From assembly GCF_030381805.1 (NCBI RefSeq), contig NZ_JAUDRH010000011.1, positions 62,001 through 126,000 of the forward strand: a stretch of DNA of 64,000 nt. Direction: 5' to 3'. The translations under genes and the position numbers were made by a program. Origin of the DNA: Chlorogloeopsis sp. ULAP01 (GTDB lineage Bacteria; Cyanobacteriota; Cyanobacteriia; Cyanobacteriales; Nostocaceae). Position 1 is the stretch's first letter. Each line of letters starts with the position of its first letter. This document shows positions 1 to 6,670 of this stretch, piece after piece. Under the pieces are notes generated by a model. That model was given only the letters and a program-made list of their open reading frames with translations. It was not told where the DNA came from and did no database searches.

Positions 1-2
1 GG

Positions 3-98
3 GGTATAGGAGCTTATGCAATTATCTTTGGCATCACGCTCTTAATTCTTGCTTTGCGGTTGCGAAATTGGCAAACACCAGGCCCGCCAGTTGTGTAG
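3..98 (+). CDS. C-terminal end of an HdeD-like (DUF308) membrane protein, partial
   Basis: The window opens inside a reading frame that ends with TAG at 96-98. The 31 visible residues are one hydrophobic helix (GIGAYAIIFG, then a leucine/isoleucine run) followed by a basic LRLRNW segment and a proline-rich tail. This resembles the last transmembrane helix of HdeD/DUF308 family membrane proteins, which often end in ALRLR. The start lies outside the window, so the assignment rests on the tail alone. It could be the end of another small polytopic membrane protein. Confidence 0.5.
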   Translation, partial: GIGAYAIIFGITLLILALRLRNWQTPGPPVV

Positions 99-134
99 TG
101 AGATAGATGCAATTAAAAAACAAGAGGAAAAAAA

Positions 135-476
135 ATGTCTGATACAACTGTTACAAAGATTGACTCTGCTCATTCTCCCAAAGGTGAACATGGGGAAAAA
201 TATCTCGCATCTGGCAAATCTATTTCTATGCGTCTGTGGGAAGATGAACAACCCGGTGAACCTAAAGAGCAAACTGCGCGAGAGTATGAAACCGTTGGTT
301 ATGTGATTAAAGGTCGCGCCGAATTACATATCGAAGGTCAAACAGTTTTGCTGGAAGCTGGAAATTCCTGGGTAGTTCCGAAAGGGGCTTCTCACACCTA
401 CAAAATATTAGAACCATTCACGGCTGTAGAAGCAACTAGCCCACCAGCCCAAGTTCACGGACGAGATGAGAATTAA
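135..476 (+). CDS. Cupin-domain protein
   Basis: A 113-residue single-domain protein. The central part (about residues 35-105) shows the cupin pattern: a conserved stretch around ETVGYVIKGRAELHIEG, a glycine turn, then GNSWVVPKGASHTYK, which matches cupin motif 2 with its metal-ligand histidine. Motif 1 carries Glu but not the usual HxH pair, so metal binding is uncertain. The ATG is preceded by a purine-rich ribosome site (GAGGAAAAAAA). A hairpin follows the stop. Known cupins of this size are small-molecule binders, dioxygenases or stress proteins, and no substrate can be read from the sequence. It lies just upstream of a manganese catalase, but 275 bp and a likely terminator separate the two. 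Confidence 0.8.
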   Translation: MSDTTVTKIDSAHSPKGEHGEKYLASGKSISMRLWEDEQPGEPKEQTAREYETVGYVIKGRAELHIEGQTVLLEAGNSWVVPKGASHTYKILEPFTAVEATSPPAQVHGRDEN

Positions 477-501
477 GTTGTAAAATCCGCCCTATCAGCT
501 C

Positions 502-540
502 CCCGACTTCTGGTAAAAAGTCGGGAAATTGTATTTTTTC
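502..540 (+). terminator. Probable intrinsic terminator after the cupin gene
   Basis: Perfect 8-bp stem CCCGACTT (502-509) / AAGTCGGG (518-525) with an 8-nt loop, followed by a T-rich stretch ending in TTTTTT. It starts 25 bp after the cupin stop codon. Confidence 0.65.
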
Positions 541-751
541 GGATACAGAAGGGATTTTCAATCCAAAATCCAAAATTGTATAACCTCAGTCAGGATGGTT
601 ATTTTTACGTACTTTTTTATGTAACTAAAGAATGATGTCGAGCAAAGATTTAGTGGGTTTCCTATAAAGAATAGGCAGCACAAATTTCAGAGAAATTTCA
701 GAATTTGAATTTGTGCTAGCCCAACAAGTTGTAATTAATTAAGGAATAATA

Positions 752-1666
752 ATGTTTTACCACACAAAGAAGCTACAGTACTTCAAACCGCCAGAAAAAC
801 CAGATGCAGTCTACGCGATGAAGATTCAAGAACTCATCGGTGGCACCTTTGGGGAAATGACGGTAATGATGCAGTACTTGTTTCAAGGCTGGAATTGCCG
901 AGGCCCTGTAAAATATCGGGATATGCTTCTTGATATTGGTACTGAAGAAATCGGTCATATTGAGATGCTGGCCACAATGATTGCTCACCTACTGGATAAA
1001 GCACCGGTAAAATTGCAAGAAGAAGGTGCAAAAGATGCAGTTGTGGGTGCAGTTATGGGTGGTAGCAATCCACGGGATGTAATCATGGCAGCAGCGATGA
1101 ATCCTCAGCACGCCATTGTTTCCGGTTTGGGTGCCATGCCAGCTGATAGTGTTGGTTTTCCTTGGAATGGTCGTTTTATCGTTGCCAGTGGTAACCTAAT
1201 GGCAGATTTTCGGTCAAATCTCCACGCAGAGTCCCAAGGACGTTTGCAGGCAGTACGTCTGTATGAAATGTCCGACGATCCTGGGGTGAAAGACACCTTG
1301 AGTTTCATGATCGCTCGCGATACCATGCATCAAAACCAATGGTTAGCAGCTATTGAAGATTTGAAAGCAGAGGGGCTAGAAGATACTCCTGTTCCCAGTT
1401 CCTTCCCATTGGAATTGGAAAAGCGCGAGTTTGCTTACCAGTTCTGGAATCATTCCGAAGGAACTGAAAGTGCTGAAGGTAGCTGGGCAAAAGGTGCTTC
1501 AATGGACGGTAAAGGAGAATTTCAGTACGTTAAAAATCCTCAACCGTTAGGCCCAGAACCAACACCACCCCAACCCGAACCAAAACTGCACGGTACACCC
1601 CAAGCTAGAGAAGTAGAGGCTAAGGGGCAACAGAATGCGAGCGATCGCGTGATTATCGGTGGTTAG
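752..1666 (+). CDS. Manganese (non-heme) catalase
   Basis: A 304-residue member of the dimanganese catalase family, which converts hydrogen peroxide to water and oxygen in the cytoplasm. The ferritin-like four-helix core carries the expected ligand residues: Glu35 (FGEMTVMMQY), Glu66 and His69 (TEEIGHIEML), and later the helices with PQHAIVSG and the AESQGRLQAVRLYE/DTMHQNQWL motifs. The tail after about residue 265 is proline-rich (PEPTPPQPEPK), as in cyanobacterial KatB-type proteins. The length is normal for the family. The start ATG has a good site (AAGGAATAAT). A strong terminator follows, so the gene is probably a single transcription unit. It supports peroxide tolerance together with the peroxiredoxin at 5682-6155. 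Confidence 0.95.
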   Translation: MFYHTKKLQYFKPPEKPDAVYAMKIQELIGGTFGEMTVMMQYLFQGWNCRGPVKYRDMLLDIGTEEIGHIEMLATMIAHLLDKAPVKLQEEGAKDAVVGAVMGGSNPRDVIMAAAMNPQHAIVSGLGAMPADSVGFPWNGRFIVASGNLMADFRSNLHAESQGRLQAVRLYEMSDDPGVKDTLSFMIARDTMHQNQWLAAIEDLKAEGLEDTPVPSSFPLELEKREFAYQFWNHSEGTESAEGSWAKGASMDGKGEFQYVKNPQPLGPEPTPPQPEPKLHGTPQAREVEAKGQQNASDRVIIGG

Positions 1667-1718
1667 GATTGCCGATATTCAAAATTGAATAACGCATTTG
1701 CTCAACAAAATACCTTAT

Positions 1719-1755
1719 AAACTGGCAGCTATGAGTAGATGCCAGTTTTCTTATT
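1719..1755 (+). terminator. Intrinsic terminator of the catalase gene
   Basis: Perfect 9-bp stem AAACTGGCA (1719-1727) / TGCCAGTTT (1740-1748) with a 12-nt loop, followed by TCTTATT. It lies about 50 bp after the catalase stop codon. Confidence 0.85.
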
Positions 1756-1947
1756 ACTGTTTTGTTTGCAAAGACTTTCAAGGTTCAATTAAGTAGGTTG
1801 GCGTTAAAAATTGTCGTTATGGCAAGGTTGAGGGCAGAAGGAAAGAGGGTTTTAGTTAAATTTACTTTTCGTAATATAGTTCTGTTTATTTGCACAATTC
1901 TAATTATATTATGTCCAGTTAATCAAACTGAATAAAAATGTTTGCTC

Positions 1948-1993
1948 GTAGTTAGGACTTTAGTCCTCAAGTCGGGATTGAAGTCCTGACTAC
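1948..1993. repeat. Small palindromic repeat in the 1756-2231 intergenic stretch
   Basis: Inverted arms GTAGTTAGGACTT (1948-1960) and AAGTCCTGACTAC (1981-1993) match at 12 of 13 positions. The inner part GGACTTTAGTCC is itself palindromic. This looks like one of the short palindromic repeats dispersed in Nostocales genomes. The rest of the roughly 560-bp gap between the catalase and the next gene shows no gene or recognisable site. Confidence 0.6.
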
Positions 1994-2231
1994 AAACTGT
2001 TTATTATGGGTGATTTGGCGGACATCATACTTTTGCTGTAACTTGCCTGCGCTGCTTAATTTGGTTAAAGTCGAGTCAAACTTCAAAGCTAGTTTGGCAA
2101 GCATTATTTTGTTAACAATCTTTGCATACTAGAGATCTACAGATAAGTACCTAAACAAAATTAATTACACATTTTTTTGCTGTTCCCTTGCTTCCACCCA
2201 TAACTTTAATTTTGCCTAACCACTTATATCT

Positions 2232-3278
2232 ATGAGCGCTCAAACTATTACCCAACTTCCCATTCCCACCCATTTCGATGCTCGCCGTGTTGGTGAAGTA
2301 TGGCGCGTTCCTTACCAACAAAGAGCAGCACAAGCAAAAGATTGGGCAAAGCGGCACCAACTCCAACCTGCTGCTGAGGATAAAACTCGCATCTTCCTAA
2401 TGGCGATCGATGTCCAAAATACCTTTTGTATTCCCGATTTTGAGCTATTTGTCGGCGGACGCTCTGGTATTGGTGCGGTGGATGACAACGTGCGGTTATG
2501 TGAGTTCATTTATCGCAATTTAAACGTAATAACGGAAATTGCCCCGACAATGGATACTCACACGGCTATGCAAATCTTTCACCCGATATTTTGGGTGAAC
2601 GATGTTGGAGAGCATCCCGCACCCATGACGATGATTTCCTTAGCTGATGTGCAGCAGGGTAAATGGCAGGTGAATCCAGCAGTAGCCTACAGTATTGCTG
2701 AAGGTGACTACATGGAATTACAATCTTATGCTCTGCATTACGCCCAAAGCTTGAGTAAAGATGGCAAGTACCCACTCACTATTTGGCCTTATCATTCCAT
2801 GCTGGGCGGCATCGGCCATGCTTTGGTGTCAGCAGTTGAAGAAGCCTGTTTCTTTCATGCGATCGCTCGCCATAGCCAAACCAATTTTGAGATTAAAGGC
2901 GGTAATCCACTCACAGAAAATTACTCTGTACTTCGACCAGAGGTGTTAGAGGATATCAACGCTCGCCCTATTGCCGATAAAAATACCCGCTTTATTCAAA
3001 AATTACTGGAATTTGACGCGATAATTATCGCTGGCCAGGCAAAGAGCCATTGTGTAGCTTGGACAATAGATGATTTGCTGACAGAAATTCAAGCACAAGA
3101 TCCTAAACTAGCCCAAAAAGTTTATCTCTTGGAGGATTGCACTTCTCCGGTAGTTGTTCCAGGTGTAGTAGATTTTACTGATCAAGCGTGCGCCGCTTTT
3201 CAACGCTTTGCCGACGTAGGAATGCATTTAGTGAACTCTACGGAGATGATCACATCTTGGACAGGTATCAAAATTTAG
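2232..3278 (+). CDS. Isochorismatase-fold cysteine hydrolase (nicotinamidase-like)
   Basis: A 348-residue protein with the cysteine hydrolase signature of the isochorismatase/nicotinamidase superfamily. It has MAIDVQNTF with the likely catalytic Asp60, and IIAGQAKSHCVAW with the likely nucleophile Cys274 in the usual AxxHCV context. It is longer than typical nicotinamidases (about 200 residues), with an N-terminal extension of about 50 residues and a larger middle section containing YHSMLGG. The family hydrolyses amides or vinyl ethers, and the substrate here is unknown. It stands alone, with intergenic repeats on both sides. Confidence 0.8.
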   Translation: MSAQTITQLPIPTHFDARRVGEVWRVPYQQRAAQAKDWAKRHQLQPAAEDKTRIFLMAIDVQNTFCIPDFELFVGGRSGIGAVDDNVRLCEFIYRNLNVITEIAPTMDTHTAMQIFHPIFWVNDVGEHPAPMTMISLADVQQGKWQVNPAVAYSIAEGDYMELQSYALHYAQSLSKDGKYPLTIWPYHSMLGGIGHALVSAVEEACFFHAIARHSQTNFEIKGGNPLTENYSVLRPEVLEDINARPIADKNTRFIQKLLEFDAIIIAGQAKSHCVAWTIDDLLTEIQAQDPKLAQKVYLLEDCTSPVVVPGVVDFTDQACAAFQRFADVGMHLVNSTEMITSWTGIKI

Positions 3279-3299
3279 GGTCAGGATAGTGGTGATTAG

Positions 3300-3420
3300 G
3301 TACTGGGAAGAAGAGGACACGGAGAGGGGGAGAAGGGGAAGGATCGTGACTCACGTCTTCTCTCCTTCCAGATCACCTTCCCCATCCTCTTCCTTCTCTT
3401 CTGCCCTCTGCCTTTTGCCT
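3300..3420. repeat. Purine/pyrimidine strand-asymmetric inverted repeat
   Basis: A purine-rich half (GAAGAAGAGGACACGGAGAG, then GGGGGAGAAGGGGAAGG) is followed by a pyrimidine-rich half (TCTTCTCTCCTTCC, then CCTTCCCCATCCTCTTCC). They can pair as a long imperfect hairpin. It sits between convergent genes and may help terminate both. Similar GACACGGAG tracts recur at 51490-51550 and inside nirA. Confidence 0.45.
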
Positions 3421-3422
3421 CA

Positions 3423-3926
3423 CTAACTCTGCCACGCGTTGAGAAACTTATTCACAACTCTATTGAAAGTTTGTTTGAGTTGATGCTTGCGATACCAATT
3501 TTGGAAAGCGATTTCGTACTCTTCGCCTTTAATTTGAAAAGTATTCCAAGCGTCAAGACCTATACCCAGTCCCCAAAATAGTAAAATATACAGTGACCAA
3601 GAAAGACCACCACCACCAACTAGATCTACAAGCAGCAAAACACCGTTGACAATGCTAAACTTGCCAAAACGCTTTTTGAATTTTTCTGTGCGGTAAATAT
3701 TAAAAGCTTGTCGCTGTTGAATTTCTCCCTGAGTTACTTGCCAGTCGCGTTCTGCTAGTTTCAGCGTTTCTGGGGAAATTTCTAATTCTGCGGCAATTTC
3801 CAAAAGTTGTTCGTAAGAAAATTCTTTTTCTTGATCTTTAGATTGATGAGCGATCGCCAGCTTGAGAATTTGCTGTACATCTTCTTGGCTGTAGGAAGGG
3901 GTGGATTTAGCATCAAATGCCGTCAT
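3423..3926 (-). CDS. 2TM domain-containing membrane protein
   Basis: A 167-residue protein. Residues about 12-65 form a soluble helical part (YSQEDVQQILKLA, YEQLLEIAAELEISPETLKLAER). Then comes a 2TM domain: a basic segment (YRTEKFKKRFGKF) and two hydrophobic helices, with the second reading LYILLFWGLGIGLDAWNTF. The C-terminus (FNRVVNKFLNAW) is amphipathic. The arrangement is that of small cyanobacterial 2TM proteins of unknown role, some of which resemble the membrane part of sensor kinases. No enzymatic motif is visible. It is convergent with the hydrolase gene to its left. Confidence 0.7.
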   Translation of the reverse strand: MTAFDAKSTPSYSQEDVQQILKLAIAHQSKDQEKEFSYEQLLEIAAELEISPETLKLAERDWQVTQGEIQQRQAFNIYRTEKFKKRFGKFSIVNGVLLLVDLVGGGGLSWSLYILLFWGLGIGLDAWNTFQIKGEEYEIAFQNWYRKHQLKQTFNRVVNKFLNAWQS

Positions 3927-4067
3927 AGTTCTGTCTCTTTAGTTACTTTCAATAGAGTTTTGCTGCCTAGCAGATATCACGTACCTGTGCGATCGCGCCT
4001 CATGCGATTCCATTATTATTAGGCTAGCAAATCTTCCTTACGGTGGGAGAATAAAAAGGCAGAAGGC

Positions 4068-4190
4068 AGAAGGCAGTCCCAATGAAACAAGTTTCACAAG
4101 CCTTGCATGAAAAACCTCACCCCGTCCTGTCGGACACCCCTCTCCTTGCTAAGCAGAGGGGCAGGGGGTGAGGTGACTTTCAAGTCAGAA
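4068..4190 (+). repeat. Dispersed ~122-bp repeat, copy A
   Basis: Begins AGAAGGCAGTCCCAATGAAA and ends GACTTTCAAGTCAGAA. The core is a nested palindrome: CCTCACCCC pairs with GGGGTGAGG, and inside it CCCCTCT pairs with AGAGGGG. A near-identical inverted copy lies at 6431-6552 and a third at 41355-41475. The rest of the 3927-4276 gap holds no gene. Two direct copies of GTTGTTTAGCC (4227-4237 and 4258-4268) stand just before the next gene. Confidence 0.85.
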
Positions 4191-4276
4191 GAAATAGTTG
4201 ATAAGGGATAGGGAGTAAGGGGCAGAGTTGTTTAGCCATAAAGTATTATATTGGCTAGTTGTTTAGCCTTAAGTGT

Positions 4277-4630
4277 ATGCAACAGTTCACTATTTATGTT
4301 GATGTGGATGATACACTCGTGCGTACCTCTGGTAGTAAGCGTATTCGCATTCCAGCAACAATAAATCACATTCAACAACTCAAACAGCAAGGTGCTACGC
4401 TTTACTGTTGGAGTTCTGGAGGAGCAGATTATGCACGACTAGTTGCAGAGGAACTTGGTATATTAAACCTGTTTACAGGCTTTTTACCCAAGCCAAATAT
4501 GTTAATAGATGACCAAGATGTAAATGATTGGAAATATTTGATCCAAGTTCATCCTATCTCTTGTGATTCTAAAAGTTTAGATGACTATCGCCAACAACTT
4601 CTTGATAAAGCATCAAGATACTCTGAGTAG
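4277..4630 (+). CDS. Small HAD-superfamily phosphatase-like protein
   Basis: A 117-residue protein with the HAD motifs in order: DVDDT (nucleophile and acid Asp pair), WSSGG (motif II Ser), KPNM (motif III Lys) and IDDQD (motif IV acidic pair). There is no cap domain, so it belongs to the small capless HADs, which act on phosphorylated sugars, nucleotides or polymers. ATG at 4277 is chosen because the protein then begins directly with the first beta strand. A TTG at 4259 would add six residues without family support. It is followed by a toxin-antitoxin pair with its own promoter. Confidence 0.75.
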   Translation: MQQFTIYVDVDDTLVRTSGSKRIRIPATINHIQQLKQQGATLYCWSSGGADYARLVAEELGILNLFTGFLPKPNMLIDDQDVNDWKYLIQVHPISCDSKSLDDYRQQLLDKASRYSE

Positions 4631-4669
4631 AAAACTGTTCCTCGTTGAGTAACACACCTACTGCCTGTG

Positions 4670-4699
4670 TTGACTTGTATATACAAAAATGTATATTCA
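4670..4699 (+). promoter_or_regulatory. Predicted promoter with overlapping operators for the toxin-antitoxin pair
   Basis: TTGACT (4670-4675) and TATATT (4692-4697) are separated by 16 nt, close to a sigma-70-type promoter. The perfect palindrome TGTATATACA (4676-4685) fills the spacer, and a near copy TGTATATTCA (4690-4699) covers the -10 box. Autorepression by the ribbon-helix-helix antitoxin is known for TacA-type systems. These boxes are the obvious candidate sites. Confidence 0.6.
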
Positions 4700-4727
4700 T
4701 TGTGTGGGCATTAAAAATTATTGAAAA

Positions 4728-5021
4728 ATGGAAGCGCGATCGCCCAAGCCAACTAATCGAAACCGTGATGTCACAATTAATATTCGGGTACACCAGGCGC
4801 AACGTGATTTAATCGACACTGCGGCAGAAGCCCTCGGTAAGAGCCGCTCCGATTTTATGTTAGAGACAGCTTGCCGAGAAGCCGAAGCGGTTTTATTAAA
4901 TCGACGGCTATTTATACTAGATGATGAGAAATTTAAACTATTTTTAGAACTCCTTGATGCACCACCCTCTGCTAATGAAAATCTCCGTAAATTGCTGTCA
5001 ACAAAAGCACCGTGGGATTAA
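4728..5021 (+). CDS. DUF1778 ribbon-helix-helix antitoxin (TacA-like)
   Basis: A 97-residue protein with an N-terminal ribbon-helix-helix region: RDVTINIRVHQAQRDLIDTAAEALGKSRSDFMLETA matches the DUF1778 pattern with the Ser-Asp-Phe helix start. The C-terminal part (about residues 65-97, LDDEKFKLFLELLDAPP) is the segment that in this family wraps the acetyltransferase toxin. The toxin gene follows after 26 bp, giving the normal antitoxin-first order. The promoter region at 4670-4699 carries likely self-operators. It should act as a DNA-binding autorepressor and toxin neutraliser in the cytoplasm. Confidence 0.88.
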   Translation: MEARSPKPTNRNRDVTINIRVHQAQRDLIDTAAEALGKSRSDFMLETACREAEAVLLNRRLFILDDEKFKLFLELLDAPPSANENLRKLLSTKAPWD

Positions 5022-5047
5022 AGGTGGATAACTAGCAGAATCAAATA

Positions 5048-5695
5048 TTGCAACCACCTCAACCTATAAAACCAGAGCATCAGCTAGAAGATTTTGATTC
5101 TGGTAGTCTTGAATTGAATGATTGGTTGAGGAAACGTGCACTCAAGAATGAAGCTAGTGGCGCTTCCCGAAAATACGTTGTCACTGCTGGACAAAAAGTT
5201 ATTGCCTACTATTGTCTGGCTAACGGAAGCGTAGTAAATACCCAAGCACCTAGTCGTGTTCGACGTAATATGCCCGATCCAATTCCTGTAATGGTGATTG
5301 GGCGGCTAGCTGTAGATTGTAACTGGCACTCTCAAGGAATTGGGCGTGATTTAGTACGTGATGCGGTGCTTCGCACATTGCAAGTAGCTAAAATTGCTGG
5401 CATCCGAGCCATTCTTGTTCACGCAATTTCAGAAAAAGCAAAACAATTTTACTTAAAATGCGGTTTTATCCCTTCACCAAAAGACGACGGGGAAGCCCGT
5501 TCCTTTAAGGGGCGCTCAGAATCGTCGTCCGTCGTCTTGGGGCAAGGGGCATTCATGCATTGGCCAATGCCCAATTCCCAATTCCCGATGCCCGTGAAAT
5601 CCCCCAGACTTCAGTCGGGGGATGAGCTTAACTGTCGCTGCGATGACGCTGATGGTAACAATTGCAGATGCAAAAGACGCTTTAGGTATTGTTGA
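5048..5695 (+). CDS. GNAT acetyltransferase toxin (TacT-like), C-terminus replaced by a repeat insertion
   Basis: Residues 1-144 are a clear GNAT toxin of the TacT type, which blocks translation by acetylating charged tRNA. There is the family start (PEHQLEDFDSGSLELNDWL), the core strand VMVIGRLAVD, the acetyl-CoA loop HSQGIGRDL and the late FYLKCGF with the usual tyrosine. After Pro144 (base 5479) the frame enters a roughly 155-bp inserted repeat and ends in 70 unrelated residues. The expected end (MTLMVTIADAKDALGIVE, then TAA at 5697-5699) is still present in the -1 frame from 5643. The start is TTG, which places residue 2 where the family begins. Whether the altered protein is still toxic is unknown. 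Confidence 0.85.
   Translation: MQPPQPIKPEHQLEDFDSGSLELNDWLRKRALKNEASGASRKYVVTAGQKVIAYYCLANGSVVNTQAPSRVRRNMPDPIPVMVIGRLAVDCNWHSQGIGRDLVRDAVLRTLQVAKIAGIRAILVHAISEKAKQFYLKCGFIPSPKDDGEARSFKGRSESSSVVLGQGAFMHWPMPNSQFPMPVKSPRLQSGDELNCRCDDADGNNCRCKRRFRYC
5480..5634. repeat. Composite repeat inserted in the tacT-like gene
   Basis: The insert starts at the point where GNAT similarity stops. It has three parts: a perfect 10-bp inverted repeat AAGACGACGG (5481-5490) / CCGTCGTCTT (5529-5538); four STRR heptamers (CCAATGC, CCAATTC, CCAATTC, CCGATGC; 5564-5591); and a hairpin ATCCCCC-GACT/AGTC-GGGGGAT around 5599-5623. The right border is approximate. The structure suggests a non-autonomous mobile or hairpin repeat that carries STRR units. 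Confidence 0.7.
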
Positions 5696-6155
5696 GTAAT
5701 TCCTGCAACTTAGCAAGCACAGCCTGAACATGATTTTTGACTTTCACATTCGACCAAGCATAAGCTAGCTTACCATCAGGGGCAATCAAAAAGGTTGATC
5801 GCACTACGCCCATATATTCTTTGCCCATAAATTTCTTTAACTGCCATACACCGTAAGCTTCACATACTTGGTGTTCTGGATCACTTAATAACTGGATCGA
5901 CAGGTTGTGTTTGTCTATAAATTTACAATGGGATTTTTCCGAATCGGGGCTGACACCGACAATTTTAGCTCCCAGGCTGCTGAACTGTTGATAAAAATCA
6001 GTAAATTCTTTGGCTTCAGTTGTACAACCGGGAGTATCATCTTTGGGATAAAAGTAGAGGACAAGCCAATTTGATTGGAAATCACCGAGACTAACCAAGT
6101 TACCATTTTGATCGGGTGCGGTGAAATCAGGTGCTTTTTGTCCTAGTTGAGGCAT
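5682..6155 (-). CDS. Peroxiredoxin, PrxQ/BCP type
   Basis: A 157-residue thiol peroxidase that reduces hydrogen peroxide and organic peroxides with thioredoxin as donor. The fold markers are the N-terminal GQKAPDFTAPDQNG, the active site YPKDDTPGCTTEA with peroxidatic Cys44, and the conserved Arg in MGVVRSTFLI. The resolving Cys normally five residues after the first is missing. Cys77 (SHCKF) is placed where the helix-alpha-3 resolving Cys of some PrxQ proteins lies, and Cys98 is also present. Its 3' end overlaps the original end of the converging tacT-like gene by a few bases. Confidence 0.93.
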   Translation of the reverse strand: MPQLGQKAPDFTAPDQNGNLVSLGDFQSNWLVLYFYPKDDTPGCTTEAKEFTDFYQQFSSLGAKIVGVSPDSEKSHCKFIDKHNLSIQLLSDPEHQVCEAYGVWQLKKFMGKEYMGVVRSTFLIAPDGKLAYAWSNVKVKNHVQAVLAKLQELLNNT

Positions 6156-6189
6156 ATCTTTGAGCGTCTAACTTCAGCAAAGAAATAGT

Positions 6190-6430
6190 ATCACTTGCCT
6201 GGTAGGATGTGAAAGTCGAGGGCGATAGTCTTTCCTTCTGCCCTCTGCCTCTGGGCAGTCGCACTCGACGCGCTTAACCCGCGCAACGCGCTGGCTCCTT
6301 TATGCCGGGGAACCCGTCCACCCTCCGGGTTCAGCAGTCCCCCATCGCCGGGAACCGCCAAGACGGGGGCTGCTTCACCGCACTGGCTCCGCAAGGGCGC
6401 ACTGGCTCCGCAACGCGCTGCTCTCTGCCC
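6190..6430. repeat. Palindrome-rich repeat patchwork
   Basis: A GC-rich stretch between prxQ and the phosphatase is made of short repeats and inverted repeats: GCGCAACGCGCTGGCTCC is followed later by GGCTCCGCAACGCGCTG, and CACTGGCTCCGCA is repeated. GGGAACCGCCAAGACGGGG recurs near 46320. The composition differs sharply from the AT-rich surroundings. Open frames across it have no family features and are not counted as genes. Confidence 0.7.
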
Positions 6431-6552
6431 TCTGACTTGAAAGTCAACTCACCCCCTGCCCCTCTCCTTGCTAAGGAGAGGGGTGTCCGACAGGACGGGG
6501 TGAGGTTTTTCATGCAAGGCTTGTGAAACTTGTTTCATTGGGACTGCCTTCT
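6431..6552 (-). repeat. Dispersed ~122-bp repeat, copy B (inverted)
   Basis: Reverse complement of the repeat at 4068-4190, from TCTGACTTGAAAGTCA to GGGACTGCCTTCT, with only a few differences. Copies A and B enclose the HAD, toxin-antitoxin and prxQ genes in inverted orientation. The remaining 118 bp before the phosphatase gene shows no further feature. Confidence 0.85.
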
Positions 6553-6670
6553 ACTCATGATATGTTGCCAAAGCGATAGAAATGGGCATGAAAAAGAATT
6601 ATGCTGTTAAAGTTGACATCACTCGCCGAACAAATATACTCGAAATGTACTATTGGATGGCATAAGTGGT

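Noticed and set aside
6302..6526. Open frames on both strands across the repeat block before the phosphatase
   Set aside because: They cover palindromic repeat DNA and the inverted copy of the 122-bp repeat, have low-complexity products and no family features.
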